DNA of 64,000 nt, from contig CAXXUJ010000001.1 in NCBI GenBank assembly GCA_963677695.2, positions 682,001 through 746,000 of the forward strand. Reading direction: 5' to 3'. Of this stretch, positions 35,925-44,755 are shown in pieces (positions within the stretch are counted from its first letter, which is position 1; each line of letters begins with the position of its first letter). Source of the DNA: SABI01 sp963677695. Lineage in GTDB: Bacteria > Spirochaetota > Spirochaetia > Sphaerochaetales > Sphaerochaetaceae. Below the pieces are notes generated by a model. It made no database searches, was not told the DNA's origin, and saw only the letters and a list, made by a program, of their open reading frames with translations. A program made the translations under genes and the position numbers.

Positions 35925-36641
35925 CTACAGTTTCTGAGATACGCCTCTGAACTCTAAAATGCGTTCATAGTCTTCAATATAGTCGACCTCAGCCCAAAAC
36001 AGGCCTTCAGTCTCCTCAATATAGACCGGATTCTCAGGAAGTCCCTGATACAGGACATTCTCCCACCAGACACTGTGCTGCTGGGTTTCGATCATACTCT
36101 TCATACGCGCAAGAAAGAGAGGAAGATACCCCTTCCCTATTTTTGCGACACCTACATACTCTCCTGAGATAGCATCACCTTCAAGCTCTTTCCCATAATT
36201 CTCGAGAAGGCCGTTATGGTAGGTGAACTTGTAATCCGCTTCTTCTCGGCGCGACTCATCTGCAAACATCACAGGGTCGGTTTTCGTCGAGAGGATCTTT
36301 TCAAACAGAGCTTCCTCCATGAATACGTCCCCATTCATGATGATCACCTCATCATCCCCTGCAAGAAATTCTTTAGCGAACCATGCTGAAGCGATACTGT
36401 TCGTCACATCATAAAAGGGGTTGTAGTAAAAAGAAACCGGATACCCGCTCAATTCCTTTATCAGCTGCTCATACCTGTAGCCTACAGATACTGCAATGTC
36501 AGTGATTCCATGCTTCATCAACAGCTCAACTGTATAGCAGATGAGTGAGATTTCTCCTATATCAACAGTACTCTTCGGGTTCCCGGACAGATGTCTGCTA
36601 ATCCTCGTCCCCCGGCCGGCTGCCAGAAGTAATGCTTTCAT
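35925..36641 (-). CDS. sugar/choline-phosphate type nucleotidyltransferase (LicC/PntC N-domain-like)
   Basis: 238 residues starting MKALLLAAGRGTRISRHLSG, the nucleotide-binding loop of the NTP_transferase family, with NPKSTVDIG and MNGDVFMEEA for metal and substrate binding. The length and the V-T-N-S-I-A-S-A-W-F segment resemble LicC-type cytidylyltransferases rather than sugar-1-phosphate enzymes. It is translationally coupled to the upstream aminotransferase (4-nt ATGA overlap), a pairing that in Treponema is fused into one protein, PntC. Product is therefore predicted as CDP-aminoethylphosphonate or CDP-choline. Confidence 0.8.
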   Translation of the reverse strand: MKALLLAAGRGTRISRHLSGNPKSTVDIGEISLICYTVELLMKHGITDIAVSVGYRYEQLIKELSGYPVSFYYNPFYDVTNSIASAWFAKEFLAGDDEVIIMNGDVFMEEALFEKILSTKTDPVMFADESRREEADYKFTYHNGLLENYGKELEGDAISGEYVGVAKIGKGYLPLFLARMKSMIETQQHSVWWENVLYQGLPENPVYIEETEGLFWAEVDYIEDYERILEFRGVSQKL

Positions 36642-37729
36642 AGTACACCTCGTTTTCTCATATCGTTCAGGGCTTTAAAGAGGGTATCGTTATCGCTGAT
36701 GGAGAGATCCCCCATGTGACCGACCCGGAACATCTTCTCGGCAAGGTCTCCTCCGTTCGGACATACGATGATATCATACTCATTCTTCAATATCTCATAC
36801 AGCGCGAAAGCTGAACGGCTGTTATCGGGTAATACCGGAGTCATTGCATTTGAAAGGGTTCTGAACGGTACGGTGAAGGGATATTCCGCAATACGTTTTC
36901 TGAAATCAAGAGCGACTTGCCTCATATTATCTCTTACATTCTCAAGCCCGGTTTCCAATATGGAACTCAATCGCTTGTGGATCTGATACAGGATTCCCAC
37001 AGCCGGGGTAAAAGGTGTCTGCCCTCTTTCTCCATTTTTCAGTGCTGCTGTCAGATCAAGGTAAAGTGATACTGGTTTTCGTGATGTGATGTGCTTTACG
37101 GTTCTTTCGTTGATCACCAGAATGGAGATACCCGGAGGAACAGCAAGAGCTTTCTGAGATCCGGTGAGAATAATATCGGCATGGAGATCCTTCATCGAAA
37201 TGGGATCAGCAATAAAGGAGCTTATCGCATCAATAATAAGGAACAGATCCTGTTCCTGACAGAACCGACTTATCATGGGCATATCATAGAGGACTCCAGT
37301 GGAAGTCTCATGCATGTTCACAAGAAAACCTGTATAACCTTCCCCTGCAAAAGGAGTGAGATGAGTCTCTGCTAACTCCTCACCTACTGAAAGAGATATT
37401 GAAGTATAAGGAATACCGTGAATATTACAGATATCACAGAAACGCTGACCGAAGCTTCCCCCATTCACTACCAGAAGCTTATCAGCAGCATCAAATATAT
37501 TGGTGACAGCAGATTCCATCGCTGCGGTACCGGAGCCGGTCAGGAACACGGCACGTGCCGATTCTCCGGCCTCCACCAGTTCCTTCATCATCGACTCATT
37601 TTCTTTCATCAATGCCGAAAATTCCGGTGTTCTGAAGTACGGAACCTCATACGATCCTATGGTGCGGATATCATCTTCGATCATGACTGGCCCTACTGCA
37701 AAATTCAGCTGTTCAACTTTATATTCCAT
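36638..37729 (-). CDS. class V aminotransferase, 2-aminoethylphosphonate-pyruvate transaminase-like
   Basis: 363 residues of the PLP-dependent class V fold. The Schiff-base lysine is Lys193 in LTGSQKALAVPPG. Other family features are NFAVGPVMI near the start, LTGSGTAAMES for PLP phosphate binding and MHETSTGVLYDM with a conserved His. Homologues include alanine-glyoxylate and aminoethylphosphonate (PhnW) transaminases; the adjacent cytidylyltransferase favours the latter. AGGAG lies 12 bases before the ATG. No phosphoenolpyruvate mutase or phosphonopyruvate decarboxylase gene is in the window, so phosphonate supply cannot be confirmed. Confidence 0.75.
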   Translation of the reverse strand: MEYKVEQLNFAVGPVMIEDDIRTIGSYEVPYFRTPEFSALMKENESMMKELVEAGESARAVFLTGSGTAAMESAVTNIFDAADKLLVVNGGSFGQRFCDICNIHGIPYTSISLSVGEELAETHLTPFAGEGYTGFLVNMHETSTGVLYDMPMISRFCQEQDLFLIIDAISSFIADPISMKDLHADIILTGSQKALAVPPGISILVINERTVKHITSRKPVSLYLDLTAALKNGERGQTPFTPAVGILYQIHKRLSSILETGLENVRDNMRQVALDFRKRIAEYPFTVPFRTLSNAMTPVLPDNSRSAFALYEILKNEYDIIVCPNGGDLAEKMFRVGHMGDLSISDNDTLFKALNDMRKRGVL

Positions 37730-37926
37730 TCTCTGGATATTCTCCTACTTTACTTACCAAGGCTATCACGAACAGTCGCAATGGTATCACTAAAGTACAC
37801 TAGATTCTAGAGCAAGGCTGAAAATGAATTATCAACAAGATATTAACGGTCGACTTACATATATCTGATTGCCGATTCTATATAGATAAGTTCATCAAAT
37901 AGATTATATGCACTTTTCCCTTTCTA

Positions 37927-37955
37927 TTGACATTCACATGTGTTGCCTTTAATAC
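37927..37955 (+). promoter_or_regulatory. promoter of the GT2 gene at 37964
   Basis: TTGACA (37927-37932), 17 bases, TAATAC (37950-37955). Transcription should begin at about 37962, next to the ATG at 37964, so the mRNA looks leaderless. The rest of 37730-37963 is AT-rich without a gene. Confidence 0.7.
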
Positions 37956-37963
37956 AATGAGAT

Positions 37964-38860
37964 ATGTTGTATACCATCCTGAAGAGAATATTTTCCCGGA
38001 TACCTTTCATGTATCTGCTGTGGCAATCTATTAAAAAAAATAGATATCTTCGTCATGTAAAAAAAATGTCACAGAATTTAAAGGATATGAGAATCTCCAG
38101 CCTTGATCATGAGGAAGAAATGAATGCAGAGCTGATCATTTCAGTAAAGACATTTCCTGCTCGATTTGAGAGCGTCTATATTACCCTTCTTTCACTCTTC
38201 AATCAGACAATAAAACCGAATAAAATCGTTCTTGTACTTGATGAATCGGAAATGGGAAATCATGAAGTTCCTGAAGAAATTTTAAAATTAAGACAAAACG
38301 GGTTGGAAATACTTCGAGTAAATGATTCAGGCCGTTCCTATGATAAATTGCTCCCTGTAATACATAAATACCCTGAAGCGACGATTATCACATGCGACGA
38401 TGATGTTATTTATGAGGATTGGAGAGTTGAGGTTCTTGTAAAGGCTCATGAGGAGAATCCTGAGGCGATTATAGGTCACAGGGGTCATGAAATGTTATTC
38501 AATACTAATCAAGAATTGCTTCCTTATATGGAATGGATACCTGCAACCAATAGAACGCCATCAGAGAAGCTTTTACTCACAGGTGCAGGAGGAATCCTCT
38601 ATCCTCCCCACCTTCTAAACGCGAATCTACTTACAGATCTCACATTAGCCCGCAGTCTAGCACCTATCGCTGATGATATCTGGTTCTGGGTAGTTGCAAG
38701 AGTTTCAGAGGTAAAAACAATGTGCCTCGGAAATAATTCTCTCTTGGAGTATACTTGGGAGGAGTCGCCCGATTCTCTTAGTATTATAAACAGGAATATG
38801 GGTCAGAACGACGTACAGTTAGGGAACGTTCTCACACACTTTAAAATCACCCTCCCCTAA
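37964..38860 (+). CDS. glycosyltransferase, GT2-like
   Basis: 298 residues. A basic N-terminus of about 50 residues precedes a GT-A domain with LIISVKTFPARFESVYITLL and the metal site ITCDDDVIYEDW. The C-terminal half has LTGAGGILYPPHLL and APIADDIWFWVVARV, a pattern of a subset of bacterial enzymes using a D-D-x-W motif late in the fold. Sugar specificity is unknown. The start has no Shine-Dalgarno sequence; the promoter position supports it. The gene is AT-rich compared with the ribosomal region. Confidence 0.8.
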   Translation: MLYTILKRIFSRIPFMYLLWQSIKKNRYLRHVKKMSQNLKDMRISSLDHEEEMNAELIISVKTFPARFESVYITLLSLFNQTIKPNKIVLVLDESEMGNHEVPEEILKLRQNGLEILRVNDSGRSYDKLLPVIHKYPEATIITCDDDVIYEDWRVEVLVKAHEENPEAIIGHRGHEMLFNTNQELLPYMEWIPATNRTPSEKLLLTGAGGILYPPHLLNANLLTDLTLARSLAPIADDIWFWVVARVSEVKTMCLGNNSLLEYTWEESPDSLSIINRNMGQNDVQLGNVLTHFKITLP

Positions 38861-38935
38861 ATCACCACTCTTTGGGGTGATAAAAACAATCTCATCTGAT
38901 ATTCTATGTAAAACGTCCAAATGAGGAAATATAAG

Positions 38936-40396
38936 ATGATTAAAACTACCCCGAAATTATATTATGCCGTCTATCTTATACTTCTCGTTTTATGCCTTCT
39001 CCCGATCTGGACACAACAGTACCTGCCGCTACAGGATTATCCGAATCATCTTGCCCGCTCCTATATTTTCTCCAGAATAGGAACAAGCGACATCCTGAGT
39101 ACATACTACGACGCAAAACTTAAGCTCGTTCCAAACCTTGCGATGGATCTTATCGTTCCTCCTCTTGCTTCTCTCTTCAATATTTTCATTGCAGGCAAAC
39201 TCTTCATTTCAATTTCCTTAACACTCATTACCAGTGGAGGATTTCTTCTCTATCGAGAAATTCACAGAAAATCTGATATATTTGCCTTCGCCCCATTTCT
39301 GTTCCTGTACAATCAGATTCTATCAAAGGGTTTCCTCAATTATCTTTTCGGAGTAGGTCTTCTCATGTGGACTTTGTACTTCTGGGTAAAATTCAGAGAA
39401 AATCACACATTCCTTCGATCTATTTTCTTCGCAGCATGTGGATTCGCCGTGTATATAAGTCACCTTTCAGCATTCGGACTCCTTGTGATTATGATCTTCG
39501 GAATTGAATTCCCGAATTATATTCGTCTGTTACGAGAGAATAGGAAAACACTGTTTATCTCTCTGGTGCCTTTTATCAGTCTCTGGATTATTCCATTCAT
39601 CTCGTTCTTTTTCAGCGATACAGCCTCGGCCTCGATTGGAATTCATTACGAACCCATTCTTTATAAGTTTACGTACTATGTACGCGATCTTTTCATTGAT
39701 CCAGGCATCGGTTTCTTATCAGGCATGTTATTGCTTGGAATAGTATTCATAGCAGGAGTGATAAAGGAAAAAATAGTTTTTCACTATCCCCTTCTGTATT
39801 CTCTTATCATAAGCTTTATTGTCTATCTAGCAATGCCGAGTAAGCTCATATCAACCTCTCATGCTGACTGGAGACTCCTGTTTCCAATTGTCATACTTTT
39901 TTTTACGGCCTGGTCATTTTCTTCGGAGACATTCTGGTTGAAAATAATCTTCACCACAATTTCCCTAGCCTTAGTTACCGTAAATATCATATCTACAGGA
40001 ATCATTTGGGAGGCCAGACAGGAAACTATAGAAAATTTTGTCGAGGCGATTGAACATACAGAATCTGGAGAGAGAATAGCCACGCTCTTTCTCAGTGATA
40101 GCTACCCTGAAATCATGCCATACATTCATTATCCGACCTATGCAGTCATGCTGAAGGAATCTTTTATTCCATCACTTTTCTCATATGGAACCCAACAGCC
40201 CCTTTCCTACAATAAATCTTATGCAGATATAAAGGACAGAACTCCGGAACTGTTCCAAACAGATATTACGACTCTCAACCTTTCATCACTTCGAGAGGAT
40301 TACGATTATCTTATAATCTATTCCAAGGAAAGCACGCCTCCGCTCGAAGGCTTTACAAAGATATACAACGAAAACAACGTATCCCTCTTCCATTAA
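38936..40396 (+). CDS. multi-spanning membrane protein, putative GT-C glycosyltransferase
   Basis: 486 residues from ATG 38936, which has GAGG nine bases upstream (an ATG five codons earlier lacks one). About 11 hydrophobic helices. The first outside loop reads QQYLPLQDYPNHLARSYIFS, with an Asp where GT-C enzymes have their catalytic acid. The C-terminal part after residue 385 is soluble. It lies between GT2 and GT22-type genes, next to the polyprenyl-phosphate mannose-type synthase, and likely transfers a lipid-linked sugar on the periplasmic side. Family not recognised with certainty. Confidence 0.65.
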   Translation: MIKTTPKLYYAVYLILLVLCLLPIWTQQYLPLQDYPNHLARSYIFSRIGTSDILSTYYDAKLKLVPNLAMDLIVPPLASLFNIFIAGKLFISISLTLITSGGFLLYREIHRKSDIFAFAPFLFLYNQILSKGFLNYLFGVGLLMWTLYFWVKFRENHTFLRSIFFAACGFAVYISHLSAFGLLVIMIFGIEFPNYIRLLRENRKTLFISLVPFISLWIIPFISFFFSDTASASIGIHYEPILYKFTYYVRDLFIDPGIGFLSGMLLLGIVFIAGVIKEKIVFHYPLLYSLIISFIVYLAMPSKLISTSHADWRLLFPIVILFFTAWSFSSETFWLKIIFTTISLALVTVNIISTGIIWEARQETIENFVEAIEHTESGERIATLFLSDSYPEIMPYIHYPTYAVMLKESFIPSLFSYGTQQPLSYNKSYADIKDRTPELFQTDITTLNLSSLREDYDYLIIYSKESTPPLEGFTKIYNENNVSLFH

Positions 40397-40411
40397 TAGT
40401 ATCTCGTTCTT

Positions 40412-41944
40412 TCAATATTCTTCGAATAATTCGCTGTAATATTTTCGGTAAAATGGAGTGTCAACACGATATTTGAGGAGTACTGATTCCTGAATCGGAG
40501 ATATCATTATCTGCGTGCTCTTGGCGGTCTCTAATTTGTTCTCATAATTCAAATTCTTTAGTACTGAGAAATTCCCTACTGTATAAAGCACTTGGAAATC
40601 GGAACGCAGAGGGGATTCGGCAAAATCAATAATATGAGAAAATTGAGATAGATTTTCGTCATGAACGTGAGGATGGGAATACGCATCCACAAACGGAATA
40701 TTCTTGCGCAAGATTGAGTACCCGCCTATTCTTGCATCAGGTATCGCTCTGTTGAGGATAGAGAAGCAGTCAGACTCCTCTGAAAGCAACCTCACACTGC
40801 TCAGCTGAGGATCCTGATAGAACATAGTATGCTCATAATATGCTGACTGGTAGAGAGGAGTTTTCCCGAACAGAGCAAACCCATTGAAGACAAGAACGCA
40901 CCCAAGAGGAATATACCACAAGACCCCCGATCTGCTTAAAGCCCATATCAGGTCTGATACAAAAATAAGCAGTATGGGAATAGCGAGAAAAATAAATCGA
41001 TATTCCTTATGCCCTATCAGAGACTGTGGGATAACTATCGAGAAAAAAAGTATAAGCAGCAATGCTTTTCTCTTTGTCATACGACTAAGGAAAAACAATC
41101 CAGCGAAAGCATACAAACCTAGAGAAGCCCCTATAAGCTTCTTAAAATAATATATAACCTCACTCCGACCAAAGGATCCTGAGGCTACGCCTTCTTTCAG
41201 GTTAATTATCAGATTTATATAAATCGATCCAAGGAATCGTCCTGTCGTAAAGAAATCTAGTAGCCCAAAAAGAGTGAGCATCATGACAACGCCCATCAGG
41301 GTGTGAAAGATTCTATCTCTTCTTGTAAAGAATAGGTATATGAGGAGACTCAATCCGAAAAAGACATAGTTAATTCGCATCAAAATTGCAAGTGTGGTAA
41401 TAAATCCAGATAGAACATACAATAGTGATTTCTTCCTTTGATTCACTATCAGTGCTAATGTGATCAATAGCAGATACGCGCTCCACACTTCGGGAGTGGG
41501 TCTGGGAGCATACATGAGAAGTTCATACCAGATGGAGGAGATCATGAGGACAATGAAACCACATTCTTGATTGAGGATCTCTTTCGTTATGTAATAGAGA
41601 GATATTGGAATATTTAAGGATAAGACGCTGGAAAACAGGTATATTGAAGTTAGAAATACTTCAGGGGAAGTATGAATAAATAATGAACTGAATCGAGTGA
41701 ATCCGGCAAGAACGAACGGTATAAAGAAGGATCTCAGCCCTACCTGATATTCCCAGGGGATTTTCCCGTATCCGTAATTGATTCGGTGGGCCTGTTCGAT
41801 ATACTGGTAGATTTCATCAGGATGGAGTGCCTGCAAAGAGTATAAGCTAACAACTATCCTTAAGATAACTCCGATAACAAAGAATGTAATCGCTGCTATC
41901 TTCAGAATGGCGCCATATGGTTGTGAAGTATTCACCGCTTTCAT
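40412..41944 (-). CDS. GT22-like mannosyltransferase (Alg9/PIG-B family)
   Basis: 510 residues, about 10 hydrophobic helices. The first loop after helix 1 has LHPDEIYQYIEQAHRINYGY then WEYQVGLRS, the H-P-D-E and W-E signature of GT22 enzymes, which use dolichol- or polyprenyl-phosphate mannose on the outer face of the membrane. GT22 is common in eukaryotes and patchy in bacteria. The donor could come from the DPM1-like gene at 42096, divergently placed 150 bp away. The start has no Shine-Dalgarno sequence; the promoter lies only about 12 bases upstream. Confidence 0.78.
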   Translation of the reverse strand: MKAVNTSQPYGAILKIAAITFFVIGVILRIVVSLYSLQALHPDEIYQYIEQAHRINYGYGKIPWEYQVGLRSFFIPFVLAGFTRFSSLFIHTSPEVFLTSIYLFSSVLSLNIPISLYYITKEILNQECGFIVLMISSIWYELLMYAPRPTPEVWSAYLLLITLALIVNQRKKSLLYVLSGFITTLAILMRINYVFFGLSLLIYLFFTRRDRIFHTLMGVVMMLTLFGLLDFFTTGRFLGSIYINLIINLKEGVASGSFGRSEVIYYFKKLIGASLGLYAFAGLFFLSRMTKRKALLLILFFSIVIPQSLIGHKEYRFIFLAIPILLIFVSDLIWALSRSGVLWYIPLGCVLVFNGFALFGKTPLYQSAYYEHTMFYQDPQLSSVRLLSEESDCFSILNRAIPDARIGGYSILRKNIPFVDAYSHPHVHDENLSQFSHIIDFAESPLRSDFQVLYTVGNFSVLKNLNYENKLETAKSTQIMISPIQESVLLKYRVDTPFYRKYYSELFEEY

Positions 41945-41955
41945 GACTATTCAAA

Positions 41956-41984
41956 AATATATATGAAGGCTAGAGCCCTTTCAA
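41956..41984 (-). promoter_or_regulatory. promoter of the GT22-like gene
   Basis: Minus strand: TTGAAA (41984-41979), 17 bases, TATATT (41961-41956). The predicted leader is about 5 nt. Confidence 0.65.
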
Positions 41985-42027
41985 GTTTAATATTACCCTT
42001 ACTTTCTGACTGTATTTCACTTCATCA

Positions 42028-42056
42028 TTGACTCTTGAATCATTCCTCCGTATACT
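42028..42056 (+). promoter_or_regulatory. promoter of the polyprenyl-phosphate sugar synthase / gtrA operon
   Basis: TTGACT (42028-42033), 17 bases, TATACT (42051-42056). The leader of about 33 nt contains AAGGAG. Confidence 0.7.
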
Positions 42057-42095
42057 TCGATTCTGATCCTGAAAAATCAAGGAGTTATTTCTTTT

Positions 42096-42809
42096 ATGTC
42101 TAAGACAATAGTTATTATACCTACGTACAATGAAATAGAGAATATCCATAAGATTATTCCTGCGGTTTTCCAGTCCTTGACGGCGACTCATATTCTCGTT
42201 GTTGATGATGGTTCTCCTGACGGTACAGGGCAGGCAGTAAAAGAGCTGCAGAATACATATCCTGAAGGACTTTTTCTACTTGAAAGATCCGGCAAGGGCG
42301 GTCTTGCAGCAGCCTACGTGGCCGGATTCAAATGGGCACTCGAGCAAGGATATGATTTTCTCTGCGAATTCGATGCAGACTTTTCCCACAATCCGGAATA
42401 CCTCCCTCCCATGCTTGCAAAGCTGGAGAATCAGGAAGCGGACTTCGTGATCGGATCACGTTATGTAAAAGGTGGCGGAGTGAAAGGCTGGAGCAGAATG
42501 AGACACTTTATCTCTAACGGTGGTTCGTTATATGCAAGGACAATCCTGAGATGTCCTATCCGGGATATGACCGGAGGTTTCAATTTCTGGTCAAAAAAAG
42601 TTCTCACACAACTCCCTCTGGATAATCTGCTTGCTACAGGGTATACATTCCAGATCGAATTAAAAATCAGAGCATTTAGGAAAGGATTTTCCTACAACGA
42701 ACACCCTATCATCTTCCTGGAACGAGAAGCGGGCGTTTCAAAGATGTCTGGCGGAATTTTTATTGAAGCACTTGCAAAGGTCTGGGCACTCAGGAAGGTC
42801 GGTAAATGA
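42096..42809 (+). CDS. polyprenyl-phosphate mannose synthase-like GT2 (DPM1 family)
   Basis: 237 residues. The fold starts TIVIIPTYNEIENIHKIIPA and has VDDGSPDGTG and FDADFSHNPEYLPPML; IRDMTGGFNFWSKKV lies late as in DPM1. No membrane helices, as in soluble dolichol-phosphate mannose synthases. It loads a sugar, often mannose, onto polyprenyl phosphate. AAGGAG lies 11 bases before the ATG. The stop overlaps gtrA by 4 nt (ATGA). The GT22-like gene nearby is the expected user of the product. Confidence 0.88.
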   Translation: MSKTIVIIPTYNEIENIHKIIPAVFQSLTATHILVVDDGSPDGTGQAVKELQNTYPEGLFLLERSGKGGLAAAYVAGFKWALEQGYDFLCEFDADFSHNPEYLPPMLAKLENQEADFVIGSRYVKGGGVKGWSRMRHFISNGGSLYARTILRCPIRDMTGGFNFWSKKVLTQLPLDNLLATGYTFQIELKIRAFRKGFSYNEHPIIFLEREAGVSKMSGGIFIEALAKVWALRKVGK

Positions 42810-43225
42810 CCGGCAGATTTAGCGGATTATTTAAAAAGGCAATCCAGTTCGGTCTTGTGGGAATACTGGGAACCCTTACGAACCTACTGATTTTCTTCAT
42901 AACAGGAGACATCCTTTCTTTCAATGAGAATCTTTGTGCTGTCATGAGTTTTGCGGTTGCGGTTACCCAGAATTATCTGCTGAATGCATTCTGGACATAT
43001 GGAGATACAGAACAGAAGAAATCATTCAGACAATACCTGCATTTTGTGGGAGTCTCGCTAATCGGACTTGCTGTTAATCTGGCGGTTCTCAATACAATTT
43101 TATATCTTTTCCCTGATATGCATTGGAAAACCATTGCTCAGGCCGCAGGTATCGGAACAGCATTCATCCTGAATTTTATAGGATCCCACTTTCTGATTTT
43201 CAAAAAAGGTCAATCAGGTAATTGA
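42806..43225 (+). CDS. GtrA-family membrane protein
   Basis: 139 residues with four hydrophobic helices, including IQFGLVGILGTLTNLLIFFI and the end AAGIGTAFILNFIGSHFLIF. GtrA proteins are thought to flip polyprenyl-phosphate sugars across the inner membrane, as in O-antigen glucosylation by phage gtr operons. Coupled to the DPM1-like gene by a 4-nt overlap. Downstream, 18 nt away, the convergent flippase gene ends. Confidence 0.88.
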   Translation: MTGRFSGLFKKAIQFGLVGILGTLTNLLIFFITGDILSFNENLCAVMSFAVAVTQNYLLNAFWTYGDTEQKKSFRQYLHFVGVSLIGLAVNLAVLNTILYLFPDMHWKTIAQAAGIGTAFILNFIGSHFLIFKKGQSGN

Positions 43226-43243
43226 CTGGGATAAATGCAACAC

Positions 43244-44755
43244 CTACTTTTTCATCTGTATGATGTAGTTTTTCACCGTAGCTCTTTCTTCCTTTTTTAT
43301 GCTTAAAAACCAAGAGAAAACTAAGTACATTATGCTATAGATAATAATGCCCTCAGCCATTGAAACCCACGATCTGGGAGAAATTACCTTCACTAATCCA
43401 TAACCGACCAATAGGGCAAGGATGGTACTTCCTATAGCTGGAAGCAATTCCTTTGAAAAGGTTCTCACGTCTATCCCCACTTTTGCATAATACACAAGTG
43501 AAGCTACTCCGTTCCCCGCAAAGAATGAAAATCCCAGAGCTACAGCAGCCCCAATACCTCCATATAACCTTGATAAGGGAATAGAAAGGATTATGGTGAG
43601 ACAGGCAGAAATGCTTAGAATCACAGATTGCCTCGAATGAAGATTTTTTGCCTGAAGAATAGTAGTTCCAATATTAATCGTAAGGTCGATTGCATAAGGA
43701 ATCATAATGATCAGGGTCATAACATACGCATCTTGGAATTCAGCTCCAACCCACAGCTGAATGAAACCTTTTCCAAATAAAATAAACCCTGTGACCATGA
43801 GTCCAATAACAAAATATTGGGCTCTTCCTACTTTTCTGAATATCTGATTTATCTCACACATATCGGATGATATCGTTGCAATACGAGTAACCTTTGGAAG
43901 CATCACTGAGATGATCGCACTTGCAAATAGGCGTGCAAACATATTAATCTGAATTGCCAATGAGAAAATTGCTACTGCCGCTGTACCAACGACCGCGCCC
44001 AAAACTACCTTTCCCGTTCCCCAGTAAATCTGTTCGACAATGACGTAGATTAGTAGAAAGAATGAGAATTTAAGCATTGATTTAGTAAGTTCCGGGTCGG
44101 GTTTTTGAAGTCGTATTCTCAGGTTAAGAGATCGGAATGAATATATCATCGTTGCTATGATAATGATAAAGTCAAGAATAACCTGGACAATAACGAGCGA
44201 GAATGCTGCCGGATTAGCCGATAGAAGCAGCGCAGCAAGAACAGGCTGAAGCAGGGATCTTATTATTGTGATAGAACGTAAAAAGACAAATCTCTCATGG
44301 CTTGTTAATAGTGATGAGAAAATTCTTCCAGGAATCATGACAGCGACATCTATAACAAGAATCACAAGCATCTTCTTTGCCGAGGCTATTTCTGCTGCGG
44401 ATAAGGTATTGCCATACAGGTGGTTCATTAAACCATAAAATCCGGCTCCCACAAGAAGGATGAGGAGCGCAATCACCAGATAAATACCTAACGAAATAGC
44501 TATTACATGCTCTTTCCCTTTCTCATCATTCAGAGCTAACTTCTGTGAATAGTACCGTGTAATCGTCCCTGAAAGCCCAAGATCCATGATAGCGAGATAG
44601 GCTATGAGAGAAGCAACAATCTGGTACAGGCCATACTCTTCAACACTGAGAAAATGAAGAATTATCGGCAGATAGATAAGGCCAGCGATAACATCGAGAA
44701 TTCTTTTCACATACGAGAGGATGATCCCCATTTTAACCTGATTCACTAAGGGCAA
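43244..44755 (-). CDS. Wzx-like oligosaccharide flippase
   Basis: 503 residues with about 14 hydrophobic helices. The N-terminus YVKRILDVIAGLIYLPIILH and LSVEEYGLYQIVASLIAYLA is typical of polysaccharide flippases in the MOP superfamily. It would flip the complete lipid-linked repeat unit made by the island's glycosyltransferases to the periplasm, for the Wzy-like polymerase. It overlaps the upstream glycosyltransferase gene by 10 nt, consistent with one operon. Confidence 0.85.
   Translation of the reverse strand: MPLVNQVKMGIILSYVKRILDVIAGLIYLPIILHFLSVEEYGLYQIVASLIAYLAIMDLGLSGTITRYYSQKLALNDEKGKEHVIAISLGIYLVIALLILLVGAGFYGLMNHLYGNTLSAAEIASAKKMLVILVIDVAVMIPGRIFSSLLTSHERFVFLRSITIIRSLLQPVLAALLLSANPAAFSLVIVQVILDFIIIIATMIYSFRSLNLRIRLQKPDPELTKSMLKFSFFLLIYVIVEQIYWGTGKVVLGAVVGTAAVAIFSLAIQINMFARLFASAIISVMLPKVTRIATISSDMCEINQIFRKVGRAQYFVIGLMVTGFILFGKGFIQLWVGAEFQDAYVMTLIIMIPYAIDLTINIGTTILQAKNLHSRQSVILSISACLTIILSIPLSRLYGGIGAAVALGFSFFAGNGVASLVYYAKVGIDVRTFSKELLPAIGSTILALLVGYGLVKVISPRSWVSMAEGIIIYSIMYLVFSWFLSIKKEERATVKNYIIQMKK

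Noticed and set aside
38861..38881. ATCACC/GGTGAT hairpin as terminator after the GT2 gene
   Set aside because: Followed by AAAAAC, not by T, on the plus strand, and only a 6-bp stem.
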